From Hyunsoonleella jejuensis (GTDB taxonomy: Bacteria > Bacteroidota > Bacteroidia > Flavobacteriales > Flavobacteriaceae), in contig NZ_FOFN01000001.1 in NCBI RefSeq assembly GCF_900111025.1, forward strand, positions 124,001-188,000: 64,000 bases of DNA, given 5' to 3'. Positions 25,822 to 34,224 of the stretch are shown here, piece after piece. A model generated the notes under the pieces. That model was not told the DNA's origin. It ran no database searches and saw only the letters and a list, made by a program, of their open reading frames with translations. The translations under genes were made by a program, and so were the position numbers. Position 1 is the stretch's first letter. The number at the start of each line of letters is the position of its first letter.

Positions 25822-26060
25822 TATTTTATTTTAATTTCTTGCGGCAAAGAAACTACCATTTTGTAAAGATTGTGTTACCACACGATTAAAGAACTGTAAT
25901 AAAAGTGTTAGCTTAACATTACCTAAAACACACTTTTTTTATGGAGAGTTTACAGTAAATTAACATTGTAGGTTCTACTTATTAAAATGAAATTTAGCAC
26001 CAATTATATAGGCTGTTTCAATTATAGTTCTTCGTGAATATTAGTCTATAAGTCTCAATA
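25822..26060 (-). promoter_or_regulatory. Upstream region of the TonB receptor operon
   Basis: No gene is visible. The 23-bp motif at 25904-25926 is shared with 21167-21189, and TTACAGT-AAAT-TAACATT (25950-25967) has 7-4-7 spacing. A -7-like TTTCTTTG (minus strand, 25853-25846) would place transcription start about 20 nt before the ATG. Confidence 0.4.
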
Positions 26061-26096
26061 AAAAAAGCCCTTTTTGCATGAGCAAGAAGGGCTTTT
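26061..26096 (-). terminator. Terminator after the free-standing regulatory-domain gene
   Basis: AAAAAAGCCCTTTTTGC pairs with GCAAGAAGGGCTTTT around ATGA, with one internal mismatch. A T tract follows on the minus strand. It separates the 127-residue gene from the TonB receptor operon, so these are two transcripts. Confidence 0.8.
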
Positions 26097-26118
26097 CTAA
26101 TATCTTAACTGAAAAGTT

Positions 26119-26502
26119 CTAGTTATTCTTTATAGCACTATCTTTTTGATCGGAAGATGCATATACCATAGCTAAGTCATCAAGCGATAAGCTACTTGCG
26201 CCCAATGCTAATGCGATAGCTTCGGTGGTTTTTAAATTACTTACTTCAGCTTTTATTTCTTTGGTTTCATATCCAGTAAAACTACAAACTAAAGTGTAAG
26301 TCCCGTTTTTTACGTTTTCAAATTTAAAAGTACCATTTGCGTCAGTCATTACTTTAGCGCCAGTTTCTTTTATCGTTACTTTTGCAAAAAGCAATGGATT
26401 ATTGCCTTCTTCCGCATCTGTAATTTTTCCATTAATCATTCCACTTTGTGCAGATGCAAATAGCGCCGCAAATAGGAACATAATAAATAAAAGTTGTTTC
26501 AT
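26119..26502 (-). CDS. Free-standing secreted carboxypeptidase-regulatory domain protein
   Basis: A 127-residue secreted protein consisting of a signal peptide (ends FASAQ) and one carboxypeptidase-D regulatory domain. It strongly resembles the N-terminus of the adjacent 936-residue receptor: both read GTYTLV, then SF-GYET-EI, and both continue into a SLD segment where the receptor's TonB-box region would be. No plug or barrel follows and the frame ends cleanly, so it is either a functional stand-alone domain or a remnant of a receptor duplication. Tandem AATGTTA repeats lie 50-100 bp upstream. Confidence 0.75.
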   Translation of the reverse strand: MKQLLFIMFLFAALFASAQSGMINGKITDAEEGNNPLLFAKVTIKETGAKVMTDANGTFKFENVKNGTYTLVCSFTGYETKEIKAEVSNLKTTEAIALALGASSLSLDDLAMVYASSDQKDSAIKNN

Positions 26503-26551
26503 ACTTCTTATAACTTTATTCAGTACAAATAAAACATATATATGTAATTTG

Positions 26552-26602
26552 AATGTTATGCTAGCATTAATCTATAATGATTAAAATGTTACGCGAATGT
26601 TA
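26552..26602. promoter_or_regulatory. Pho-box-like repeats between regulatory-domain gene and dgt
   Basis: AATGTTA occurs at 26552-26558, 26585-26591 and 26596-26602. The last two have the 4-bp spacer (CGCG), and the first is exactly 33 bp (three 11-bp turns) upstream. A TTTATTTG element for the minus-strand gene lies at 26531-26524, about 20 bp away. Confidence 0.45.
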
Positions 26603-26663
26603 AGAGATTTTCATGATACTTTTTAAATGAAAACATTTATCTTGCCTCATTATATTTTTAATT

Positions 26664-28004
26664 ATGAACTGGGAACAACTCCTCTCCTTAAAACGCTTTG
26701 GCGATACTAATAAAAGACTTAGAAAAGAACAAGACGAAACCCGTTTGGGCTTCGAAGTGGATTACGATCGTATTATTTTTTCACAAGAGTTTAGGAGTTT
26801 ACAAGATAAAACTCAGGTTATTCCTTTATCGGAAACCGATTTTGTACATACGCGACTCACGCACAGTTTGGAGGTAAGCGTTGTGGGACGTTCTTTGGGG
26901 CGCAAGGTAGGACAAAAGGTATTGGAAAAACATCCTCACTTACAAAAGGTTCACGGGTATCAAGCTAACGATTTTGGAGCTATAGTAGCCACCGCAGCCT
27001 TGGCACATGATATTGGGAATCCACCCTTTGGGCATTCAGGTGAAAAATCTATCGGCGAGTTTTTTAAATCAGGCGCAGGAAAACAATATAAAGACCAATT
27101 AACCGATAAAGAGTACCAAGACCTTTGTGATTTTGAGGGAAATGCCAACGGTTTTAAAATCCTTACCCAAAGTAGAGCAGGACGCGAGGGCGGACTCCGC
27201 TTAAGCTACGCCACCCTGGGAGCTTTTACCAAATACCCAAAAGAATCGCTACCTAAAAAACCAACAAAACATATAGCAGACAAAAAATATGGGTTTTTTC
27301 AGGCTGAAAAAGAAGCATTTCGAGATGTGGCAGACGAGTTGGGGCTCATAAAACGTAATAAAACAGATTTAAGTTATGCGCGCCATCCCTTGGCATACTT
27401 AGTAGAAGCAGCTGATGATATTTGTTATACCATTATAGATTTTGAGGACGGTATCAACCTAGGTCTCATCCCAGAAGAATTTGCCCTAGAATACCTCTCT
27501 AAAGTGATTCGCGATAATATCAAACCAGAAAATTATTATGCGCTTGCCACTAGAGAAGATCGTATTGGCTATCTGCGAGCCTTGGCCATAGGGGCACTCA
27601 TTAACGATGCCGTAGAGATTTTTATGAAAAACGAAGACGCTATTTTAGATGGCAGCTTTGATAGTGCTTTGCTAGACAAAAGTAAATACGATGCCCAAAT
27701 AAAAGATATTATCAAAATTAGTGTTGAAAATATTTACCAATCTGAAGAAGTAATCGACAAAGAAATTGCAGGCTATCAGATTATCAATAAATTACTTACG
27801 GTATACACTGCAGCTGTAAATCACAGTTTCAACGGCACCGCATCAAACTACGATGAACTTATTTTAAAACGCCTTCCTGAAACTATTAATTTCAAAGCCA
27901 AGAGTTTATATGAACGTTTGCTGGCTGTTTGCCACTATATATCGCTATTAAGCGATAGCAAAGCCATCCAAAATTTTAAAAAAATAGAAGGTGTTACGTT
28001 TTAA
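26664..28004 (+). CDS. dgt: Deoxyguanosinetriphosphate triphosphohydrolase (dNTPase)
   Basis: A 446-residue HD-domain hydrolase that cleaves dNTPs to deoxynucleosides and triphosphate. The HD-family ligands appear as RLTHSLEV (H at about residue 66) and ALAHDIGNPPFGHSGE (HD at about 114-115). The length fits the Dgt family. It lies on the opposite strand from dxs, convergent with a 54-bp gap. Together with the nrdBA operon it acts on the size of the dNTP pool, although it is not linked to it by operon. Confidence 0.92.
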   Translation: MNWEQLLSLKRFGDTNKRLRKEQDETRLGFEVDYDRIIFSQEFRSLQDKTQVIPLSETDFVHTRLTHSLEVSVVGRSLGRKVGQKVLEKHPHLQKVHGYQANDFGAIVATAALAHDIGNPPFGHSGEKSIGEFFKSGAGKQYKDQLTDKEYQDLCDFEGNANGFKILTQSRAGREGGLRLSYATLGAFTKYPKESLPKKPTKHIADKKYGFFQAEKEAFRDVADELGLIKRNKTDLSYARHPLAYLVEAADDICYTIIDFEDGINLGLIPEEFALEYLSKVIRDNIKPENYYALATREDRIGYLRALAIGALINDAVEIFMKNEDAILDGSFDSALLDKSKYDAQIKDIIKISVENIYQSEEVIDKEIAGYQIINKLLTVYTAAVNHSFNGTASNYDELILKRLPETINFKAKSLYERLLAVCHYISLLSDSKAIQNFKKIEGVTF

Positions 28005-28058
28005 GCGGTAAGTCGCTACAAGTGATTTTGATGCTGAATTAAAATTGTATTGGGAAAC

Positions 28059-29813
28059 CTATAAAAGTGCTTCAATGGTTTTCTTTAAACTTTGAGCATC
28101 TAACCCGACTAAGCTTTTCAGCTCCTCTACGCTGCCATGTTCTACAAAAGTATCAGGAATCCCGAGAGTTTTAATCGTGTTTTTATACTGATGTGTAGCT
28201 GAAAACTCTAAAATTGAAGCACCAAAACCTCCTTTTAAGGCATTGTCTTCTACTGTAACAATCGTGCCATGAGTTTTAAAAATAGTGTGCAATAAATTGT
28301 CATCCAAAGGTTTTACAAAACGCATATCGTAATGGGACACCTCTAAATCAGTAATAGCATCAGTTACATTTTTAGCAATAGCACCAATACTTAAAATAGC
28401 CAATTGCTTACCTTTTTTTAGTTGTTCGCCTTTACCAATCTCAATTTCAGTAAAGGGTTGTTTCCAATCTAAAGTTACACCTCTACCCCGTGGGTAACGA
28501 ATGGCGATGGGCTGCTCTAATCCCAATTGCGCAGTATACATAATATTACGTAAATCAATTTCGTTTCTTGGCGCGAAAATAATAAGGTTAGGAATACAGC
28601 CTAGGTAACTTAAATCGAAAACCCCGTGGTGTGTAGCTCCATCTTCACCTACCAATCCTGCACGATCTAAACAAAACACAACTGGCAGATTCTGTAGCGC
28701 AACATCATGAATAATTTGGTCATAAGCGCGTTGCAAAAATGTAGAGTAAATATTACAAAATGGTATTACACCTTGGGTTGCCATTCCTGCAGCAAGGGTA
28801 ACGGCATGCTGTTCTGCAATGCCAACATCAAAAGCACGGTCTGGAATTTCGTCCATCATATATTTTAAAGAACTTCCTGTGGGCATTGCAGGAGTAATAC
28901 CTACAATTTTCTCATTTTTTTTAGCAAGTTCTACAAGAGTATGCCCAAAAACATCTTGATATTTAGGGGGTTGCTGTGTATCAGGCTTACTAGTCAAATT
29001 ACCAGTTTTAGCATCAAATTTACCAGGTGCATGGTATTTTACTTGATCTACCTCAGCTTGTTTTAAACCTTTTCCTTTAGTGGTGATAATATGTAGTAAT
29101 TTTGGACCATTAACCGATTTTAGTCGTTCCAACTCTGAAATAATTTTATTTAAATCATGACCATCTATAGGACCAGAATAATCAAAGTTTAATGCTTCAA
29201 TAATGTTATTGCGTTTTTGTGTACCTTTTTTAACGTTGGTTAAATATTGCTTTAAAGCACCCACACTTGGATCGATACCAATAGCATTGTCATTTAAAAT
29301 CACTAATAAATTTGCGTCGGTTACACCCGCATGATTCAAACCTTCAAACGCCATCCCACTGGCAATGGATGCATCACCAATTACTGCAATATGATGCTTA
29401 TCTTCACCTTTTAATTTTGAGGCAATTGCCATTCCCAAAGCAGCAGAAATAGAAGTGGAAGAATGCCCAACCCCAAAAGTATCGTAATCACTTTCGCTTC
29501 GTTTTGGGAAACCGCTAATACCGCCAAATTGTCTATTAGTAAGGAATATATCTTTTCTGCCTGTTAAAATCTTATGCCCGTATGCTTGATGACCCACATC
29601 CCAAAGCAATAAATCTTCTGGAGTATTAAAAACGTAGTGTAATGCTATAGTTAATTCAATAACACCTAAACTTGCACCCAAATGCCCTTCTTTGGTAGCT
29701 ACAATGTTGATAATGAAAGCTCGTAATTCTTTAGCCAAAACCGTAAGATCTTCGTGTTTCAATAATCGAAGATCATCAGGCGTATTTATTTTATGAAGTA
29801 TTGAGTTTTGCAC
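28059..29813 (-). CDS. dxs: 1-deoxy-D-xylulose-5-phosphate synthase
   Basis: A thiamine-diphosphate enzyme of about 584 residues, making DXP from pyruvate and glyceraldehyde-3-phosphate for isoprenoids. Motifs include GHLGASLGVIELTIALH near the N-terminus, GVGHSSTSISAALGMA, the ThDP site GDASIASGMAFEG with ILNDN, and AEQHAVTLAAGMA in the transketolase-like half. The frame runs on upstream to 29984, but that part overlaps tadA and has no homology-like character; the GTG at 29813 gives the normal N-terminus (QNSILHKINTPDDLRLL). A -7 box lies only 4 nt before this GTG. Confidence 0.93.
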   Translation of the reverse strand: MQNSILHKINTPDDLRLLKHEDLTVLAKELRAFIINIVATKEGHLGASLGVIELTIALHYVFNTPEDLLLWDVGHQAYGHKILTGRKDIFLTNRQFGGISGFPKRSESDYDTFGVGHSSTSISAALGMAIASKLKGEDKHHIAVIGDASIASGMAFEGLNHAGVTDANLLVILNDNAIGIDPSVGALKQYLTNVKKGTQKRNNIIEALNFDYSGPIDGHDLNKIISELERLKSVNGPKLLHIITTKGKGLKQAEVDQVKYHAPGKFDAKTGNLTSKPDTQQPPKYQDVFGHTLVELAKKNEKIVGITPAMPTGSSLKYMMDEIPDRAFDVGIAEQHAVTLAAGMATQGVIPFCNIYSTFLQRAYDQIIHDVALQNLPVVFCLDRAGLVGEDGATHHGVFDLSYLGCIPNLIIFAPRNEIDLRNIMYTAQLGLEQPIAIRYPRGRGVTLDWKQPFTEIEIGKGEQLKKGKQLAILSIGAIAKNVTDAITDLEVSHYDMRFVKPLDDNLLHTIFKTHGTIVTVEDNALKGGFGASILEFSATHQYKNTIKTLGIPDTFVEHGSVEELKSLVGLDAQSLKKTIEALL

Positions 29814-29817
29814 TAAA

Positions 29818-29825
29818 CAAAAGTA
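29818..29825 (-). promoter_or_regulatory. -7 element of dxs
   Basis: On the minus strand TACTTTTG (29825-29818) fits TAnnTTTG and ends 4 nt before the GTG start, so the message may be leaderless. No TTG is visible at the usual -33 distance. Confidence 0.4.
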
Positions 29826-29839
29826 CGAGAATGAATTTG

Positions 29840-29847
29840 TATTTTTG
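29840..29847 (+). promoter_or_regulatory. -7 element of tadA
   Basis: TATTTTTG at 29840-29847 fits TAnnTTTG and ends 5 nt before the ATG at 29853, again pointing to a leaderless or near-leaderless message. No -33 TTG is evident. Confidence 0.4.
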
Positions 29848-29852
29848 CTATC

Positions 29853-30302
29853 ATGATAGAACCTTTTGACGATACATATTTCATGCAAAAAGCCATTCAG
29901 GAAGCAGAAATGGCTTTTGAGAAAGGCGAAATTCCTGTGGGAGCGGTAATTGTAATAGATAATAAAATTATTGCACGAGGACATAATCTTACTGAAACCT
30001 TAACAGATGTTACGGCTCATGCAGAAATGCAAGCCATCACAGCTGCCGCTAACTTTTTAGGTGGAAAGTATCTTAAAGGATGCACACTTTATGTAACTCT
30101 AGAACCTTGCCAAATGTGTGCAGGAGCTTTGTATTGGAGTCAAATTTCCAGAATTGTTTATGGTGCTAGAGATATAGAACGCGGTTGTATTAATTTAAAA
30201 ACTAAACTACACCCAAAGACTAAAATTGAAGGTGGTATTTTAGAAGACAAAGCGAGTGACATATTAAAACGTTTTTTTATTATGAAGCGCAACTTGAATT
30301 AA
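29853..30302 (+). CDS. tadA: tRNA-specific adenosine deaminase / nucleoside deaminase
   Basis: A 149-residue zinc-dependent deaminase. The active site is complete: H56-A-E58 (AHAEMQ) and C86/C89 (EPCQMC). Overall length and the sequence EIPVGAVIV favour TadA, which deaminates A34 to inosine in tRNA-Arg; guanine deaminase is the main alternative. It is divergent from dxs with only 39 bp between the start codons. Confidence 0.88.
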   Translation: MIEPFDDTYFMQKAIQEAEMAFEKGEIPVGAVIVIDNKIIARGHNLTETLTDVTAHAEMQAITAAANFLGGKYLKGCTLYVTLEPCQMCAGALYWSQISRIVYGARDIERGCINLKTKLHPKTKIEGGILEDKASDILKRFFIMKRNLN

Positions 30303-30343
30303 TTATTACTAATTCAAACATATTTTCTACAAACTTTTTTCCC

Positions 30344-30361
30344 AGTATAGTTCACTATACT
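30344..30361. other. Palindrome between convergent genes
   Basis: AGTATAG and CTATACT pair around TTCA between tadA and the minus-strand gene at 30455. There is no T tract, so it is a weak terminator candidate at best. Confidence 0.3.
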
Positions 30362-30454
30362 TCGAGTCCAAAAGAACTTATAAATTAAGATAATTTGCAG
30401 AGGTGTTTTGCAAACACTAACCAATAAACATAAATACCTTAATCTATAATTGAT

Positions 30455-30946
30455 TTATTTTAACTTCTTTTTGGTTTTTGTAATGCCTGCATTAAACTTT
30501 TCAATTTTTTCCAACCATTTTCTTTCATCTTCAGGTGAAAGCTTACCCTTTTTTTTAAGCTTTTCGTATTTTTTTACTGCAGCTTTATGTTTATTAATGG
30601 CTTTATTATGATTGCTATGCGCTCTTTCTTTTCGTTTTAGAGCCTGTTCTGCTTTTTTTTGCTTTTTTTCAGCCTTCTTTTGTTGCTTCTCAGCTTTAAT
30701 TTTATCTTTTTCTGCGTTTTCTAGTTTTTCTGATACCGCTTTAGTTTTTGCTGTTTCTAACTTATTCTTATCAAATGCAGCCAACACTTTAGATTTTTCA
30801 TCGGCTGAAATAGTGCTACTAACATCAATGCCGTTTTTAAAGATTATATTGTTTTTTACCTCGTAAACATCGTTGTTAATTTTTACCGCTTGAGCAGATA
30901 ACAGGAAAGAAAAACTAACGAAACATAAAAAAACTACAACTCTCAT
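30455..30946 (-). CDS. Secreted Lys-rich coiled-coil protein
   Basis: A 163-residue protein with a signal peptide (ends LLSAQA), a short N-terminal domain containing NNDVYEVKNN, and a long, highly charged helix of Lys/Ala/Glu heptads (about residues 65-150). The end, SPEDERKWLEKIEKF, matches SVKEEKKWKKRLKKM in the next gene, so the two are tandem paralogues. Function unknown; binding to nucleic acid, peptidoglycan or a partner coiled coil are all possible. The strong Lys bias reflects composition and is not evidence of foreign origin. Confidence 0.7.
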   Translation of the reverse strand: MRVVVFLCFVSFSFLLSAQAVKINNDVYEVKNNIIFKNGIDVSSTISADEKSKVLAAFDKNKLETAKTKAVSEKLENAEKDKIKAEKQQKKAEKKQKKAEQALKRKERAHSNHNKAINKHKAAVKKYEKLKKKGKLSPEDERKWLEKIEKFNAGITKTKKKLK

Positions 30947-31015
30947 TATTTTAAAATTGAAATTGGATACCTTAATTTATTGTTGAGACACATACTTTTA
31001 AAAAAAGTTACACTT

Positions 31016-31513
31016 TTAATTGTTTATTTTAAGTTCTGCTTTTTTTAATTTGGTCTCCATTTTTTTTAAGCGCTTTTTCCATTTTTTTTCTTCTTTTACC
31101 GACAGATTATCACTTTCTTTCATTTGCTGATATTCTTTTTTTAAGGCTTTTAAGTCTTCTTTTATTTTAAAAAACTCAGCTCTTGCCTCTTCTCTTTGTT
31201 CGACTGTTTCTTCTATTTGTTTTTGTTCCTGTTTCAGCCTTTTTTCTTTTTCCCTTAATCTATCTAATTCATTTTCTATTCGCTCTTGTTCTTCTCTGGC
31301 TTTTTCCTCTGCCTCTAATCTACGCTCTAAAATGGCGGTTATGTATGCTCTTTCATCTTGCGAAAGCGAATTAGTAACCTTTTTCCCAGCCTTGTAAAAT
31401 TCTTCTCCTTTTATTTCGTAAACCTCTCCTTTGTTAGTTATCACACGTTCGCTCGTGCCACAAGAAAGTAGCAAGAAAACATACAGAAATGTAATTATGT
31501 ATTTGAATTTCAT
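31016..31513 (-). CDS. Charged coiled-coil lipoprotein, paralogue of the next gene
   Basis: A 165-residue lipoprotein (lipobox LLSC, Cys at about residue 18). A short domain with NKGEVYEIKGEEFY and LSQDERAYI precedes a Glu/Lys/Arg coiled coil (about residues 65-160). The same two-part layout and end motif occur in the downstream 163-residue secreted protein, but that one lacks the lipobox. This suggests a pair with one anchored and one soluble member. No family is recognised. Confidence 0.7.
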   Translation of the reverse strand: MKFKYIITFLYVFLLLSCGTSERVITNKGEVYEIKGEEFYKAGKKVTNSLSQDERAYITAILERRLEAEEKAREEQERIENELDRLREKEKRLKQEQKQIEETVEQREEARAEFFKIKEDLKALKKEYQQMKESDNLSVKEEKKWKKRLKKMETKLKKAELKINN

Positions 31514-31598
31514 GTTTTAGTAATTTTAAATTTATTATACTACTTATTATAAACTAAAATTTGAGTAAAACTTAACCTTATTGCTGAAAAAATTGACT

Positions 31599-33377
31599 TT
31601 ATACAATTTGCATCTTTTTCAATAAAAATGACGCGTTCATGTTTTTACATATGCCCCGTTTTAATTTATAATCAAAATACAATTCATCATCAATAATTTC
31701 AGCATCAAAATAAAAGTTTTTTACCTTATCCAATTCCTTTTCAATGGCACACAAACTTAAATCGTGCGTAGCAATAATTCCTGTAGTGCTAGTAGCCACA
31801 AGCTTCTCTACAAACTTTTTAGAGCCTATGGCTTTATCGGTGCTGTTTGTGCCTTTTAAAATTTCATCTAAAACAATAAAATAAGGTTCTTTATTTATGG
31901 TATCTACAATAAATTTTAACCTAGTAAGCTCCGAAAAGAAATAGGAGCTATCATCAGTTAAAGAATCAGATGTTCGCATACTGGTAATGAGTTTAACTGG
32001 TGAATAAATACTTGATCTCGCGCACACTGGAAGCCCTACGTTGGCCATTACAATATGCAAGGATATGGTTCTTAAAAAGGTACTTTTCCCTGCCATATTT
32101 GCGCCAGTAACAATAAAAAACTCTGCATTATTTATAGTAACATCACTAGCTACTCTTTTAGTTTTGTCTAGCAATGGATGTCCTAAACTTTTGGCTTCTA
32201 TTATGTTATTACCTTTTGAAATTTTTGGAAAAACAAATTCTGGATGGTTGAATGTGTAATTTCCCAAGGTATTGTAGGCATCAAAAAAAGAGACAACCTC
32301 AAACCAATCGGCTACTTTATGTCGGTATCGAGATATCCATTGTTCGATACGGTAACTATTCTTAATATCTGTTAAAAACAAACCGTTGCCAAAAACAGCG
32401 CCAATAATATTATTTCTATTATCAAGCGCATCCAATGCCTTGGACAGTTTTTTGAAAACTACTGAGGCTCTCTCAGTATCAGATGTAATTTGATGTTGTT
32501 TTTGTTTTAATAAGTTAGATTGAAACGTTTCATTTTCAATCAAGTCCAACAATATGGCATATTGGCGAAACGTATCTTTTACCTTATCTGCATTGGAAGA
32601 CAGTTCATTTGTTCTCTTTACATAGAAGCCTGTTATAGCTAAACCTAAAAGCAACCAGTAGCCTAAAAAGGCTTGATTTGTAATAGTACCAAATGTAATG
32701 AGTGAAAATAATAGTAGTGATGATAAGGAGAAAATCATAGGTAACCATTTCATCCATTTTGGTAAAAATACGTTGTAACCCGCTAACCAATTAATAATTG
32801 CTTTGGCTGGAGTTTCAACTGCTACTAAACTTGCGTTTCCACTATAAAACTGCCGCCACTCTGGTTTTACCGATAATTCCTTAATGGCTTCTTGTCGAGA
32901 TACAACATGGTTAATATCATTAGCTTTCAAAATGTCGGCCAGCATATTTTCACCTTCAAGAATCTTGGTTCTGTTTATAAATTGAAAAAAAGAACCTCGA
33001 CCAAACAAATCAATATCTAAACTATAATAATGTTTTGAATCTTGATATTTCAAACCTTTTTCCCTAGTGTAAAAATTACCTGAAGCTATTTCAATTTCAT
33101 CAGTATTAATTTTAACCAAAGCATCATAAAAGGATTTTTGATGTTTTACGTTGGTGTATCTTGAAAGTAAGTAAAGAAATAAAATCGCTCCTACTACACC
33201 AACCAAAATAGCTAACTGCCAATGCGAAAAACTCATATAGACTGCGAAACATGTTGCTAAAAACACCAAAACACGAAATATACTTAACATGGCTATTCGC
33301 TTATACAAATGCTTAGATTTTGCCTTATACAGCTCTAAATGCTCTTTATAATATTCTTGTGGATTTGAACGCTTCAT
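31599..33377 (-). CDS. Membrane-anchored MutS-like ATPase
   Basis: A protein of about 592 residues. The C-terminal third is a MutS-family ATPase: Walker A TGANMAGKSTFLRT (about 424-437), then SYFFSELTRL, Walker B FIVLDEILKGTNS, and ATHDLSLC. The N-terminal part lacks mismatch-recognition domains and has hydrophobic pairs at about 30-75 and 210-255, so it is a membrane protein. This family is widespread in Bacteroidetes and of unknown function; a mismatch-repair role is unlikely. The frame begins 27 bp earlier, but the Met before KRSNPQEYY (33377) fits better. A terminator lies just upstream. Confidence 0.82.
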   Translation of the reverse strand: MKRSNPQEYYKEHLELYKAKSKHLYKRIAMLSIFRVLVFLATCFAVYMSFSHWQLAILVGVVGAILFLYLLSRYTNVKHQKSFYDALVKINTDEIEIASGNFYTREKGLKYQDSKHYYSLDIDLFGRGSFFQFINRTKILEGENMLADILKANDINHVVSRQEAIKELSVKPEWRQFYSGNASLVAVETPAKAIINWLAGYNVFLPKWMKWLPMIFSLSSLLLFSLITFGTITNQAFLGYWLLLGLAITGFYVKRTNELSSNADKVKDTFRQYAILLDLIENETFQSNLLKQKQHQITSDTERASVVFKKLSKALDALDNRNNIIGAVFGNGLFLTDIKNSYRIEQWISRYRHKVADWFEVVSFFDAYNTLGNYTFNHPEFVFPKISKGNNIIEAKSLGHPLLDKTKRVASDVTINNAEFFIVTGANMAGKSTFLRTISLHIVMANVGLPVCARSSIYSPVKLITSMRTSDSLTDDSSYFFSELTRLKFIVDTINKEPYFIVLDEILKGTNSTDKAIGSKKFVEKLVATSTTGIIATHDLSLCAIEKELDKVKNFYFDAEIIDDELYFDYKLKRGICKNMNASFLLKKMQIV

Positions 33378-33402
33378 AGTCTTTATTGAAATGTAAAGAA
33401 AC

Positions 33403-33430
33403 AAAAAAGCCCTGAATTCTTTCAGGGCTT
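33403..33430 (-). terminator. Terminator after the zinc metallopeptidase gene
   Basis: AAGCCCTGAA pairs with TTCAGGGCTT (33408-33430) and a T6 tract follows on the minus strand. Confidence 0.85.
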
Positions 33431-33452
33431 ATGTTATATAAAAATTTTAGGT

Positions 33453-34145
33453 TTAATCGCGACCAAAAACTTGAAGTCCCCAGTACAATAAGTTTGCTAA
33501 AGCACCTATTGCTGCTACTAAATAAGTTCTGGCTGCCCATTTTAAAGCATCTTCCGACCCCTTGTATTCATCTGGGGTTACCATATTTTTATTTTTTAAC
33601 CAAGCCAGTGCTCTATTGCTGGCATCGTACTCAACAGGCAATGTAATGAAGCTAAATAACGTTGCAGCACCCATCATTACCAAACCTGCCACAGCGACCC
33701 ACCAGCCTAATCCTAAACCTGCTGCACCACCAAGAATTAAACCTCCAATGATTAACCATTGAGACATCCCAGAGGTAACACTTACTACCGGCACTAAAGT
33801 AGAGCGCATTTGTAACCAGCTATACGCCTGTGCATGTTGCACTGCATGCCCAACTTCATGAGCAGCCACAGCTGCTGCTGCTGCGTTACGCTGATTGTAT
33901 ACAGCTTCACTTAAATTAACAGTTTTATTTTTAGGATTATAATGGTCTGTTAACCGACCTGGGGTAGAAATAACCTCAACATCATAAATACCATGGTCTG
34001 ATAGCATTTTTTGCGCTACCTCTGCTCCACTCATACCATTTCTAAGTTGAACTTTGGAATACTTTGCGAACTTTCGCTTTAAGGTATTGCTCACTGCCCA
34101 ACTCGCCAGCATTATAGCTCCAATCAATATATAATATCCAAACAT
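33453..34145 (-). CDS. Zinc metallopeptidase, YugP family
   Basis: A 230-residue membrane metallopeptidase. The zinc site is H96-E-x-x-H100 in AHEVGHAVQHAQ with a possible further His at 104. Hydrophobic segments lie at the N-terminus (3-20) and in the middle (about 120-170). The family is known as neutral zinc metallopeptidase (YugP); its substrates are not established. It is monocistronic, ending at a strong terminator. Confidence 0.88.
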   Translation of the reverse strand: MFGYYILIGAIMLASWAVSNTLKRKFAKYSKVQLRNGMSGAEVAQKMLSDHGIYDVEVISTPGRLTDHYNPKNKTVNLSEAVYNQRNAAAAAVAAHEVGHAVQHAQAYSWLQMRSTLVPVVSVTSGMSQWLIIGGLILGGAAGLGLGWWVAVAGLVMMGAATLFSFITLPVEYDASNRALAWLKNKNMVTPDEYKGSEDALKWAARTYLVAAIGALANLLYWGLQVFGRD

Positions 34146-34224
34146 AATTTCTTATTTTAATTTGTAATAAAGATAGCAATAATTACACCATATTTATTTA
34201 ATGAAATTTTGTCAGATAAAATAA

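Noticed and set aside
29814-29984. N-terminal extension of the dxs reading frame that overlaps tadA
   Set aside because: The extra 57 residues are Cys/Phe/Tyr-rich and unlike any Dxs N-terminus, and they lie antisense to tadA. The GTG at 29813 gives the normal start.
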